From assembly GCA_963662175.1 (NCBI GenBank), contig OY759214.1:98728115-98792114 (forward strand): a DNA stretch of 64,000 nt. The letters are read 5' to 3'. The DNA comes from Aradus depressus. Taxonomy: Eukaryota > Arthropoda > Insecta > Hemiptera > Aradidae. Of this stretch, positions 22,601 through 32,678 are shown in pieces (the stretch's first letter is position 1; each line of letters opens with the position of its first letter). The position numbers were made by a program, and so were the translations under genes. Under the pieces are notes generated by a model. That model saw only the letters and a list, made by a program, of their open reading frames with translations. It ran no database searches and had not been told where the DNA came from.

Positions 22601-25600
22601 TTACTTCTCTGAGTCACCCGATTGGGGAATCAGTGGCACACACTTAGATAGGGGACGTTTAAAAATACCCTTAAGAGTATGAACACTTACAACCCTAACA
22701 ATTCCGTCGGGACCTGGGAAGACGTCAGTTATTCTTCCGCGAGGCCATTGAGCAGGTGAGGAATGTTTGTCCCAAAGAAGAACCAAATCACCGACATGAG
22801 GATGGTAAGTAGTTCTAAACCATTTTGGTCGTTGTTGGAGAGTTGTAAGATATTCATTCCTCCATCGTTGCCAATAGTGTTGAACTCTTTGTTGTACGAG
22901 TTGCCATCTGGTGAGTCGATTCTCAGGACTGTCCGTAAAGTCGACTTCTGGTCTCGTTGTTAGAGCTGTCCCAATCAAGAAATGACCTGGAGTAAGAATG
23001 TCTAGATCAGTAGGATCTGATGTTAAGGCACAAAGAGGTCTTGAGTTTAGAATCGCTTCAATCCTTGCGAACAAGGTGGTGAGCTCTTCGAAAGTGAAAG
23101 CTGTATCATTGAGAACTCGTTTAAAATGATTCTTCACGCACTTGACGCCGGCTTCCCAGATACCTCCGAAATTGGGTGAGTAAGGAGGGTTAAAAACCCA
23201 TTCCACACCTCTCGTCAGTAGATGGGAAGACAAATCCTCTTGGACAGATTTTTTATGTAACCATTTCTGCATGTCAGAGAGATGCCTTGCCGCTCCGACA
23301 AAGTTGCTGCCACAATCTGACAGAATTTTAGTAGGGAGCCCTCTACGTGAAATGAATCTATCGAGCGTGGCCATGAAGGACGCTGTCGAAAGATCAGATA
23401 CCAGTTCCAAATGAAGAGCCTTAGTAGTCATACATACAAACAGACATAAATATGATTTGCTAACAGGCGCATTTCTTCTCCGAGACTCCCTGATAGAAAA
23501 TGGGCCGGCAAAATCGACGCCAACATTAATAAAAGTTCGGCCAGCTTCAAAACGACACGTAGGCAAACTGCCCATCAGAGCCTCAGCTGGCTTTGCTGAA
23601 AACTTATAACAAATGTCACATCTAAATAACTCTTGTCTGATTAAACGCCTTGCTGAGAGGATCCAGAAACGTTGACGTATCAAGGCATGGAGTTGATTTA
23701 GACCAGCATGCAAATACAAGTGGTGATAGTGACGTATTATAAGTCTAGAGAGGTGGGAATGATGAGGTAGGATGATAGGGTGCTTCATACCTTCAGGAAG
23801 AGGGGATTGTTGAAGACGACCGCCCACCCTCAAAAGTCCCAAGGGATCCAAGAATGGAGTCAGACCTCGGAGATTAGTGGAGGCATAATCCTCGTCGCCA
23901 CTGTGTACAGCGTTAGGTAAATAACAATTTTGGATAAGACGGATACAGGTTGTCTCCGCCGCGTTCAATTCTCTTAATGTCAAAGGTCCACACAGATTGG
24001 AGTTGCGGGCATTCTGGATGAATCGCCGCACATACGATACCGTCCTGAGAAGCTTCATAAATGATGAGAAGTTTTCGATCCATGACACAAGGTCAGGGAC
24101 GGCCTTTGAACTGAGAGTAGCAATTATACCGCCCCTAAGCTCGGGCAAAACTGTTGTCCGGCTACAAAATCTTTCGATCTTTGGCCAGTCATGGACGGGA
24201 AGTTGTAGCCAAGACGGTCCGTTCCACCATAGATCATTACGTAAAATCTGAGATGGGCGGAGACCCCGTGAGGCAGCGTCAGCTGGATTGTCCAATGTGC
24301 CCACGTGACGCCAGGACACCTCAGGAATTAACTGTAAAATTTTTACAATACGGTTGGCCACAAAGGTTTTCAATAAATGAGGTGGAGTATGTAGCCAACC
24401 TAACACAATAGCGGAATCCGTAAAGAAGAATATTTGATTTATCGAAATTCTGTCTCGAAATTTTTTCAGAGAGCTGAATAATTTTGCAAGAAGAAGAGCA
24501 CCACAAAGCTCAAGCCTTGGGATAGAGAGCGGTTTTATAGGAGCCAGCTTAGATTTTGCTTTCAAGAGAAAAATTTGAACATTGTCATCCGTTACCGTTC
24601 TAATATAAATGATGGCCGAGAATCCCTTCTCTGAAGCGTCGCAGAAACCGACGAACTGGCAATCGTTACTGTGTTTCACCGGGATGAAACGTGATAAACG
24701 GATGGACACCAATTGGGGAACTTCCATCATGAAATTTTCCCAGTCAAGTTTGACCTCAGTTGGCAGAGGATCGTCCCAGCCGAGGCCTAATTTCCAAATA
24801 TTTTGCAACATAAGCTTGGCCAAAAATATCACCAGTGTTAAATAACCTAGAGGATCGAAGATACGCGCAATTGCAGATAGAACACCACGTTTAGTGCACT
24901 GAGGACGTGGGGTGGTGATATTATATGAGAACTCATCTGACTGAGCATTCCACTGGACCCCTAACACCTTAAAAACACAATCTTCTCCCTTCGAAAGTGA
25001 AATAGACCTTTCATGAAACTTCTCTGGAACTGCCTTGAGCACACTCTCTGAATTGCTGGCCCACTTACGAAGCTCGAAATTACCCTTCATGAGTAAATCA
25101 ATTAGTTGTTGTTGAAGGCTGAGGGCTTCATCGATACTTGATGCCCCAGTTATGATATCATCCATATATACGTCCTCGCGTAACACTTTGGACGCATGGA
25201 TGAAATGATGACCTTCATCCAGAGTGAGTTGTTTAAGAACGCGAAGAGCCAAGTAGGGGGAGCAGGACATCCCGTAAGTCAAGGTGCACAATTCATATTC
25301 TTTAACGTCATCAGCAGGATCCGATCTCCAGTAAATATGTTGATAAAGACGATCCGGTTCATTGATAAGGATTTGGCGGTACATCTTACAGATATCCGTC
25401 ACAAACACAATGCGATGAAGTCTAAAATTAAGCATGATGTCCGCAATATCAAGTTGAAGTTTCGGTCCAACAAAAAGATGTTGATTTAGAGAGCCGGTAG
25501 AAATCGACGACGACATGGACGCATCAAAGACCGCTCTCAACTTAGTTGTCGAGCTAGTCTCTTTTAAAATGCCATGATGGGGAATTATGTATTTCCCAGG

Positions 25601-27820
25601 AGAGGAAGCGATTTCCATGTGTCCCAGAGAGAGATACTCTTCCATAAAAGTGATATATTCCCGTCTCAATGTGGGATTTCTCAACAATTTCTTTTCCAAG
25701 TTGTAGAACCGCTTCAACGCTTGCGATCTTGAATCACTTAATAATGGTGAAGGAGATTTAAATGGAAGAGCAACAACGTACCTCCCTGAAGTCAAACGAC
25801 GATGAGTCCGGGCAAAATGTTCTTCGCAAAGTTCCTCTTCCGGATCGGTCACAACTCCAATGCTAGGTTCCTCCAATTCCCAGAATCGTTCAAGTTGACG
25901 GTGAATAAAGGGAATCGTCGTGAGGGTCAAAACCGATGGCCTGGGGAAGGACTCAAAATCAACTGAATAGGCACCAGTAACAATCCAGCCAAGAGATGTT
26001 TTAATGGTGGCTAAATCTGTACCGATAATAGGGATGGGTCTACCTTCCAATATTTTATAGTAAATATCGGCACCTAAAAGGCAGTCGATAGGACGAGGCA
26101 GTCCAAAATTCAAATCGGCTAATTTGATCGAAGGGTTAATTTTTCTGATTATAATTTCCGGAACTGCAATAGATGGAAGATCCGACGTTATTTTGGTGAC
26201 AACTGTGGCGCGGACACCTAGTAGAGGGGCTTTACGATGAATAGATTTCATCTCAAAAAATGTAGTTCCTAAGGACGGAACACTAAGGTCCCCGACAGAA
26301 CTTATCTGATGGGAATCATTCGCCACCGTCAAGCGGAGTCGCCGAGCACAGTCTGAAGTCACCAATGAGGATTGAGCTCCCGAATCAATGAGAGCACGAA
26401 TGGGATGAAAACATCCTCGAACATCTGTTATGAAAACAGTAGCAGTACTAAGAAGTATTTGTTGAGCTGGAACATCAAAAGAATTACCACGAAAGGTAAG
26501 AATCGATTTCGAAGTTCCTGAAGGCGTCCCCATAGATGGAGGCCTAGTATCTTCAACGAGGGTGTTTGTTGAAAAATGAAGTAAGGAATGGTGAAGAGAT
26601 TGGCAAATGAGACATCTAATTTTAAATTTGCATTCGTCGGTAGTATGACCCGAAGTTAAATGATATTTACATCCCTTGAAGGTTTTTACAAAGTGGAAGC
26701 GTTGCGACGGCGACAGATTCAAAAAATTGGGACATTTGGTCAAATCATGACCAGACAATTTACAGTATGGACACTTTGAAGTGCGCACATCCGATGGTTT
26801 CGAAGCTCTCTTGGTCGTCAAAAACACAGAAGAAGATTTATTATGGGTCTTCGTTGCCTTCGGGCAAGACGACTTACCGGGTTTGCTGGAAGACAGCTTC
26901 AGAATTTGCTGTCTGTCTCTGACAAACTCCAGAAGATCGTTGCATCGCGGAAATTCTTCCTTAATATGCTTGGATTCGAACATTTCCCTTGTTCTCTGGT
27001 CCAGACATTGAATAGCAAGATGAAACAAGATAAATTCCGCTTCATGAGGAATTTTTAGAAGTTGAAAAGCTTCCATACTGTCACCCACATGAGATAAAAA
27101 TAATTTATAATTTTCGGAAACCTCTGGGTGAGATTTAAATGAGAGAAGTTTGTCCAAGAAGGCTGTAGCTAAGAAACGCTTCTTATCGTAGCGAGCCATC
27201 AAAGTCTTCCAGGCTAGGTCATAATTAGCCTCCGTCACAGGTATGGACTTTAAAAGAGATCGAGCCTCACCATTCAGACTAGAAATTAAATAATAAAATT
27301 TATCAGTTTTAGACAGTGTCGGTTCATCGTGAATTAAAGAAATGAAAACATCTTTGAAATGCGGCCAATCTGTCAATTCGCCTGAAAAATTTGGAATATT
27401 AATTTTTGGGAGGCGCGACCTGGTGTCGTTGATAACAGAAATATTTTGAGCTGCTCGTTCTCGAGCTGGCCTGGGAGGCGGACAAAGCTCCGTATGAATC
27501 ATAAGGATCTCATAGATATAACGTTTCGAGTTTGATAAAATCAAAGAATCTCTATCCGTAGGATAATCCTCGCCTTTCTGAGCATTTACAAAGTATGTTT
27601 CCAACGCTTCATTTGTAAAGTTTAATTCACTTCGAAGATTTGAAAGATCGGAGAACATCGCTTGAAATAGATTCGTTTGACTGTTATCTACTTTAGCTGC
27701 ACGGCCTTGTTCTCGAATAGATTTAATATCTTGACATAAAGAATAAAGTTTGCGTCTTAATATTATTGTCCGAGAATCGGAGAAAGCAGCAACATTAACA
27801 TCCGCTTCCTCACTTGCCAT
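22601..27820 (-). CDS. BEL/Pao gag-pol polyprotein (1739 aa)
   Basis: A single uninterrupted frame. From the start MASEEADV the domains run as follows. A DUF1759 gag-like region spans about 140-290 (PNFSGELTDWPHFKDVF). Zinc knuckles lie at about 350-420 (CPYCKLSGHDLTKC). An aspartic protease has IDSGAQSS near 480. Reverse transcriptase has YMDD near 885. RNase H is at about 1060-1200 (FCDASEKGF). An HHCC integrase zinc domain lies near 1370-1405. The integrase core acidic residues sit in VDFAGP, LSDCGSNF and GIWEAG (about 1437, 1503, 1551). DUF5641 is at about 1648-1730. The frame stays open 39 codons upstream, but that stretch is AT-rich and hydrophobic by composition, so I use the internal Met. 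The order protease-RT-RNaseH-integrase plus DUF1759/DUF5641 is diagnostic of BEL/Pao. Confidence 0.95.
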   Translation of the reverse strand: MASEEADVNVAAFSDSRTIILRRKLYSLCQDIKSIREQGRAAKVDNSQTNLFQAMFSDLSNLRSELNFTNEALETYFVNAQKGEDYPTDRDSLILSNSKRYIYEILMIHTELCPPPRPARERAAQNISVINDTRSRLPKINIPNFSGELTDWPHFKDVFISLIHDEPTLSKTDKFYYLISSLNGEARSLLKSIPVTEANYDLAWKTLMARYDKKRFLATAFLDKLLSFKSHPEVSENYKLFLSHVGDSMEAFQLLKIPHEAEFILFHLAIQCLDQRTREMFESKHIKEEFPRCNDLLEFVRDRQQILKLSSSKPGKSSCPKATKTHNKSSSVFLTTKRASKPSDVRTSKCPYCKLSGHDLTKCPNFLNLSPSQRFHFVKTFKGCKYHLTSGHTTDECKFKIRCLICQSLHHSLLHFSTNTLVEDTRPPSMGTPSGTSKSILTFRGNSFDVPAQQILLSTATVFITDVRGCFHPIRALIDSGAQSSLVTSDCARRLRLTVANDSHQISSVGDLSVPSLGTTFFEMKSIHRKAPLLGVRATVVTKITSDLPSIAVPEIIIRKINPSIKLADLNFGLPRPIDCLLGADIYYKILEGRPIPIIGTDLATIKTSLGWIVTGAYSVDFESFPRPSVLTLTTIPFIHRQLERFWELEEPSIGVVTDPEEELCEEHFARTHRRLTSGRYVVALPFKSPSPLLSDSRSQALKRFYNLEKKLLRNPTLRREYITFMEEYLSLGHMEIASSPGKYIIPHHGILKETSSTTKLRAVFDASMSSSISTGSLNQHLFVGPKLQLDIADIMLNFRLHRIVFVTDICKMYRQILINEPDRLYQHIYWRSDPADDVKEYELCTLTYGMSCSPYLALRVLKQLTLDEGHHFIHASKVLREDVYMDDIITGASSIDEALSLQQQLIDLLMKGNFELRKWASNSESVLKAVPEKFHERSISLSKGEDCVFKVLGVQWNAQSDEFSYNITTPRPQCTKRGVLSAIARIFDPLGYLTLVIFLAKLMLQNIWKLGLGWDDPLPTEVKLDWENFMMEVPQLVSIRLSRFIPVKHSNDCQFVGFCDASEKGFSAIIYIRTVTDDNVQIFLLKAKSKLAPIKPLSIPRLELCGALLLAKLFSSLKKFRDRISINQIFFFTDSAIVLGWLHTPPHLLKTFVANRIVKILQLIPEVSWRHVGTLDNPADAASRGLRPSQILRNDLWWNGPSWLQLPVHDWPKIERFCSRTTVLPELRGGIIATLSSKAVPDLVSWIENFSSFMKLLRTVSYVRRFIQNARNSNLCGPLTLRELNAAETTCIRLIQNCYLPNAVHSGDEDYASTNLRGLTPFLDPLGLLRVGGRLQQSPLPEGMKHPIILPHHSHLSRLIIRHYHHLYLHAGLNQLHALIRQRFWILSARRLIRQELFRCDICYKFSAKPAEALMGSLPTCRFEAGRTFINVGVDFAGPFSIRESRRRNAPVSKSYLCLFVCMTTKALHLELVSDLSTASFMATLDRFISRRGLPTKILSDCGSNFVGAARHLSDMQKWLHKKSVQEDLSSHLLTRGVEWVFNPPYSPNFGGIWEAGVKCVKNHFKRVLNDTAFTFEELTTLFARIEAILNSRPLCALTSDPTDLDILTPGHFLIGTALTTRPEVDFTDSPENRLTRWQLVQQRVQHYWQRWRNEYLTTLQQRPKWFRTTYHPHVGDLVLLWDKHSSPAQWPRGRITDVFPGPDGIVRVVSVHTLKGIFKRPLSKCVPLIPQSGDSEK

Positions 27821-28376
27821 GATTAAAAGAAAATGAAAATTGAAAATGAAACGAAGTATTTCTAAGAAAATGAAATTAAAATAATAAATATATCTGAAGT
27901 TGTAATTAACAAAAGAAGCTAGAGTGAATATAAACAAACATTGAACCTTCTAGTAGAATCAAAACAAATACAAGAACCTAAATGAGTGCCACTGAAAATA
28001 TTAGGTTGAAAAAATATATATTTATGTATTTTAACACAAGAAAATGATAGACTATAAACTATTTAAAAAATAGATTATAATATAAGAAGAGTCTATCAAC
28101 ATAAAAATAAAAATAGAAATCCACTGATTAATGGATAGAAGAATGTTATTTACCTTGATATGACCTATTTCCAGATCATAATAATAACATCTGATTACTG
28201 TCATAAATGATAACACGAAGGTTATAGGCAGGTATGAGGTGCGCAATAACAAGAAAATAGCTAGATGTACAAAAATAGGATTAAATCCAAAGTAGGATTA
28301 GAATACATCTTTGAACAAAATTCAAATACATATTTTAACAAATATATATGTTCCTGGCCGGAATCACCAAATTCTA
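27821..28376 (-). other. BEL/Pao 5' leader
   Basis: About 556 bp between the 5' LTR and the chosen ATG, AT-rich with no ORF of note. It holds the candidate primer-binding site near 28350-28370. Confidence 0.7.
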
Positions 28377-28945
28377 TGTTAATAAATAACATAGACTAGA
28401 TTTTGAAAAATGATATAATTATATTTCATTTCAAATACAAGGGCCAGTCGGCGTAGTTAAAAGGAAAAACAAAAATAAACAAAGTTAACTCTCCTGATGT
28501 GGAGGGGTGAATGTGGAAGATGGGCTGATGAACTGATCTCCAAACAAGGCCGAGAAGATCTGGGAGTAGGCTGAGGACGCCGTCACACCAGATGAGCCAA
28601 GTACCAGACTTCAGAGGTCCACGGAAAGGCGATCCGGATTGACGAGAGAAGTTGGTGGCCTTGAGGAGAACCCTAATGTCAACAGGCTGAAGGACCATGG
28701 AAGACTATCTGTCCAACACTGACCAGCGGTCATAACACGAACTATTCCCCACTCCCCCACATTCATAGGCTCCTCCCACAAATTGTTAATATGATGTAAT
28801 ATAAACATAAGAATAAATTACATGAGTAATATTGACCATAGTTATTATGATAATAATATTAATAATTATTAGAATAATTAATGAAAGAAAACTTAAGAAA
28901 AATACCTCTACAAAAATCAAAAATTAATTAAATGTTGCGCTAACA
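28377..28945 (-). repeat. BEL/Pao 5' LTR
   Basis: 569 bp, TGTTA...TAACA on the + strand, with one difference from 21990-22558. On the sense strand it is the upstream LTR and should contain the promoter. Short ORFs inside both LTRs are identical shadows. Confidence 0.93.
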
Positions 28946-28950
28946 AGTAC
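28946..28950 (+). repeat. BEL/Pao target duplication, right
   Basis: AGTAC, the partner of 21985-21989. The continuing tcccatgtatatatag is the remainder of the palindrome's right arm. Confidence 0.9.
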
Positions 28951-29067
28951 TCCCATGTATATATAGTTAGTGAAATTAGACAATATATTAAATAAACAAG
29001 TTTTATTTTATTTTTCAAGTCCATTTGAATTATTTCACAATATCTCTGCAATAATGTCAGTTTTCAT

Positions 29068-29078
29068 CCAACAAAACT
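29068..29078 (+). repeat. Right target-site duplication of the palindromic element
   Basis: CCAACAAAACT, identical to 20669-20679. Confidence 0.65.
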
Positions 29079-29954
29079 CTTCACACTGACAAAGTGACAA
29101 AAGTTACTAGAAGTTGCTAAATCCAAGTATAAAAAATTATTTTCCTCTCTTAGTTCCCACAAAAATCGTGCCTTCCTTTCTGCCACACTTCCCCAACGAT
29201 GGCTTAAGCGTCAATGGCCTAGAGACCTTTTTAGGAGCAACAGTGACGTGATTAGTTACAAATGAGAGTATCTCAATGACTAGGGAATGTCACCACTGCG
29301 TGATTTATCCCCTCTTGGCATTTTGACATTGCCATTATCTCTTTCTCTTTTAGCACTTATTTATTTTTTATACAGTTATAAACATCTATTTGTAAAATTT
29401 AAAAAAAGAATAAAAAAAAAAGTATTGTATAAAAGGAAAAAATATTTAGTGACAGCCTTTTCAGAAATTTTACTTGGCTGAAAATTTTTTTTATTATATA
29501 CAAGTTGAAAAAAAGAGGCTTCTGGATTCTATTAAATATTTTTGCAACAATAAATAGATTTTGCAAAGCAAATACATATATAAATGCTAATAGATTTTCA
29601 TTGGAAATACTTTGTCTAAATGGTGCAAAAATGTTGCACTCTCTCCCCATCTACCTTCTCAAGTTCATTTCACACTGGTGTTACTTTATATGCAAGTAAT
29701 GCTTTGGACTCAGCTGTTTTCTTTATTTCATTGTACAGAGTAATACAGAGAGTGACTTTCTTATACCCACCAGTAATATCAGTATGGAGTAAATTTGTGA
29801 GGGGAGAGGGGGCAAAGATGTAAAAGCGTAGTTAGTATACGAATGTCCTATAATGGATATTTTATTCTTTTCTTTATTTTTAATAAAAAAATAACAATAA
29901 TAAAAAAATATTTTATAATTCCGTTCTACGCAATACGATTTAAATATTACTTTG
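29079..29954. other. Intergenic; no gene seen
   Basis: Modestly AT-rich. Short overlapping ORFs on both strands at 29287-29823 carry no recognisable domain. Confidence 0.35.
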
Positions 29955-30404
29955 AAATAGTAGTCCTTGTATCATCGATTCTTTATATTTTCTGAAAAAA
30001 ATATTAATACAGCAACCACATACCATCTTAGTTTACCATAAGTAAAGATTCAATATAGAGATTGAAGATTTTGAGGGGTATGAGGCGGGGAGTAGCCTTG
30101 AAGGCAGAGATTGAAAGATATACAAAAGAGCATAAACTAATAGGTGAGGCGCCAGCAAATAAAGATTTCGCAGGTTTAGAAGGAGAGCAGAAACTTACGT
30201 TTATGTTTGAGCGTAGACTCTGTGGCCTAGAAAAACACATTAATGCAGCAATGTCAGTAGAGAGGCTTTAACCAGATACTCAAACATTAGTTAAAATGAA
30301 AGGTTTTTTGTGGTTTTAACCAAAAATAAATAGAAATATAGAATATATGTGGTCCTTGTGGCACCGATTCTACATGTTTTCTGAAAAAATATTAATACAG
30401 CAAT
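29955..30404 (+). repeat. Direct repeat pair flanking a small ORF
   Basis: About 58 bp at 29955-30012 (gtccttgta, ttttctgaaaaaaatattaa, tacagcaa) recur at 30346-30404 with scattered changes. Between them is a 69-codon + strand frame (30062-30271, containing EAPANKDFAGLEGEQKLTFM) that I do not recognise. The arrangement could be a small degraded retroelement or a local duplication. Confidence 0.35.
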
Positions 30405-30734
30405 GTCGGTAAATAGGTTCCAACCATATACGATTATAGTCTATTAGTAAAGTTGGCGAGAGCAGAACCGGGTATTTGAATTTTCAGGGACCCAGTTCTA
30501 GGTTTCAGACCCGGGACCGGGACCACGGTTTTCGATCTCTTTATTCTTGAACCCATACCTTCTGTTTTAGCTTTTTTAAGGGTCAATTGATCTCTAAAGC
30601 TCCAACCCAACTCTCACATAAGTTTCTGCGCTCTCTCTACACCTCCGTTGTCTTCATTTGGTGGACCCCTTCTTCTGTTTCAGCTTTTTTAAGGGTGGGG
30701 GATATCTAAATGTTAGGCTCCAACCCTGTGTGTA

Positions 30735-30783
30735 TTACATGTTACATAACTTTCCCTATACTTCGTATAGGTGGGAAAGTAAA
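30735..30783 (-). repeat. Family B end fragment
   Basis: Inverted 5' end: actttccctatacttcgtat then aggtgggaaagtaaaaa. Confidence 0.6.
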
Positions 30784-31495
30784 AACCTTGTTTTTGCTTA
30801 TCTGTAAATTATCAAAATGTCGTAGCTGTTTTAAGGTTCAGAAGTTGTTCCTTCTAACTACTGTCGGTTCTGTTCTAAGGGAAAACCTACTTTTGGGTAG
30901 GAGATTCAGCGATCTTTTGAAGTTAACATCCAGAAATGGGGTGTCGAAGTCAGAAAGGAGGCAATAAACTCCAAGGACAACCGCATAATTTCACATTTCA
31001 CAACCCTGAAAACCCATTTCATTCCCCACTGCAGCCTCAATCTAAGCATATTATTGTTATACTTGTACTCGTTTCTGTAATATGAAAATGCACATAAATA
31101 ATTGTATGAAGTCTTCAATTGTGCTGGTAGTAATGTTTGGTTATCTGTATTGCTAGATAAGTGTTGGACATCCCTCAGTAGTCATCTCAGTTCATTTAAA
31201 AACTTTACACGTTACTGCATTACTCTAAACAGGGAGTAGGTCTTCAAACTTGACCAATAAATAAGTTGATATACGGGCCCCGCATCAATAAATTCTTAAT
31301 TCAAGCCAATGTTTTCGTTCAATTAAAGACAAGAATAATATAAAGACAAACTATATGTTAAACTATTCCCACAAAGATTTCCCTCTCTCCCCTGTTATTA
31401 AAGGACACTGAACAGTAGACAGGATTTTGTAAAGAACTAAACTGTTTATTCAGTTAATATAATACTATAAGAACTTATATATCTAATAATATAAG
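30784..31495. other. Intergenic; no gene seen
   Basis: No recognisable ORF, splice pattern or repeat family. Confidence 0.3.
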
Positions 31496-31498
31496 CCT

Positions 31499-31601
31499 TA
31501 TATTATACAGCCTAGCTTGTTGGGTTAGTGTATATTATACAACCTAGCTTGTTGGGTTAGCGTATATTATACAGCCTAGCTGTTGGGTTAGCGTATATTA
31601 C
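31499..31601 (+). repeat. Minisatellite, three copies of ~33 bp
   Basis: The unit tatattatacagcctagctt followed by gttgggttagcg occurs three times, the last with a one-base deletion. Confidence 0.85.
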
Positions 31602-32527
31602 TGCATTATAGTTATCATTTATTGTATGAACATATTCGCCATATACATACTTCAAAGAGACTAATAGTACACACTTTGTATAGAATACAATAGCATAAAA
31701 TTTCAAATAAAGGAACCCCCCCTGTTTTGACAAAATATAAATTTCATTTATGTCAATCTCTTGCGCTTTTATCGAACAATGAGGAGACAATAATATGTTT
31801 TTCAAAAACTTAAAAGATGTGCAGCTGCACTTTATGCCACCCCCTTCCTAGACGATGCAAATAAACTGGTTTTCCCGCTCATATATTAGTTTTTAAAATG
31901 TCAATATTGAAAAAACTGATACAAAAAAAAAAGTAGTGCCATATTTTCAAGATAATTATCAAATTTTAATTTTCGAAGTGTGAAATTCAAAATTGAGAAC
32001 ATGCAAGGGTAAGAAAGAAAATAATTTTTCCTTGTTTGAACTCCACCTCCTCAGTGTTGCTAAAAAAAATTAAAAAGTAACATGTCAAAAATAAAACAGC
32101 TTAATTTATATTTTTAGTTGTAATATTATTTAATGTAAAATAATAAGATTCGACGCGAATTAATATTAAATTATTTTAAGCAAGGACTTCCTAGATAGAA
32201 AGGACGATTGACCTTTCACTGTCATAAAAAAAAGAAAGAAAAAAGAAGCCTACTTTCACCTAGAGAGTTTGAACTTCGTTTTATCAGTTCATTATTGTTA
32301 GCTGAGGAATAGGTGTAGACAGTTTTTTTTCATAACCGACAGCAAAAATATTGTAAATATTGCTCATTCCTCTTCGTTAAAACTATTTACGACACCTTCT
32401 CACACAACAATATGATTGAACAACACTGTAGATCGATGCCATCTTTGCCGCGCGCCTTACCCTCTTACTGAGCATTGTTAGGTTATGTACATGGAATGTA
32501 GAAAATATTTTTCTCAAATAATCGAAG
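31602..32527. other. Intergenic and probable NSMCE1 promoter/5' UTR
   Basis: Mostly AT-rich. The last ~100 bp (from about 32430) are less AT-rich (ttgccgcgcgcc) and lead to the donor at 32528, so transcription of NSMCE1 probably starts here. Confidence 0.35.
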
Positions 32528-32678
32528 GTAAATATTATTATTAAGTAATTTCTACATGTTTTCTTGAATTTTCAAAATTGTATTGTAAGGTGTACAATTG
32601 TATGTTTTACGTTGTTTGTATGTTTCTTCTGTACGTCTGTCAAAGGGTCTTAAAACGTCTTCTTTTATTTTCTTTCAG
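32528..32678 (+). other. Predicted 5' UTR intron of NSMCE1
   Basis: GTAAAT donor at 32528 and a pyrimidine-rich tract ending CAG at 32678, immediately before the ATG. 151 bp. Confidence 0.6.

Larger units (their letters stand above)
21990..28945 (-). mobile_element. Complete BEL/Pao LTR retrotransposon
   Basis: 6956 bp: two 569-bp LTRs, an intact gag-pol frame (22601-27820) and a 5-bp target duplication (AGTAC). The LTR identity (one difference in 569) and unbroken frame indicate a very recent insertion that may still be mobile. On the sense strand a tggtgattccggcc stretch lies a few bases inside the 5' LTR and is the candidate primer-binding site; I could not match it to a particular tRNA. 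No envelope-like second ORF is present. Confidence 0.95.
20680..29067. mobile_element. Palindromic element with hammerhead-like cores (family D), split by a BEL/Pao insertion
   Basis: The left arm (about 20677-21355) and right arm (21456-21989 resuming at 28951-29020) are near-perfect reverse complements, separated by a 100-bp centre. I see at least three substitutions and a longer TA run in the left arm, so this is not a simple assembly mirror. Removing the BEL element leaves about 1.4 kb. Each arm carries a hammerhead-like core (20742-20777 and 21958-21989 plus 28951 onward). About 47 bp beyond the right arm share the ttatttcacaatatctct end with the 49.77 kb copy. Penelope-like elements are known for hammerheads, inverted terminal units and variable target duplications, so that is my best class; no RT is present. 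Confidence 0.6.
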
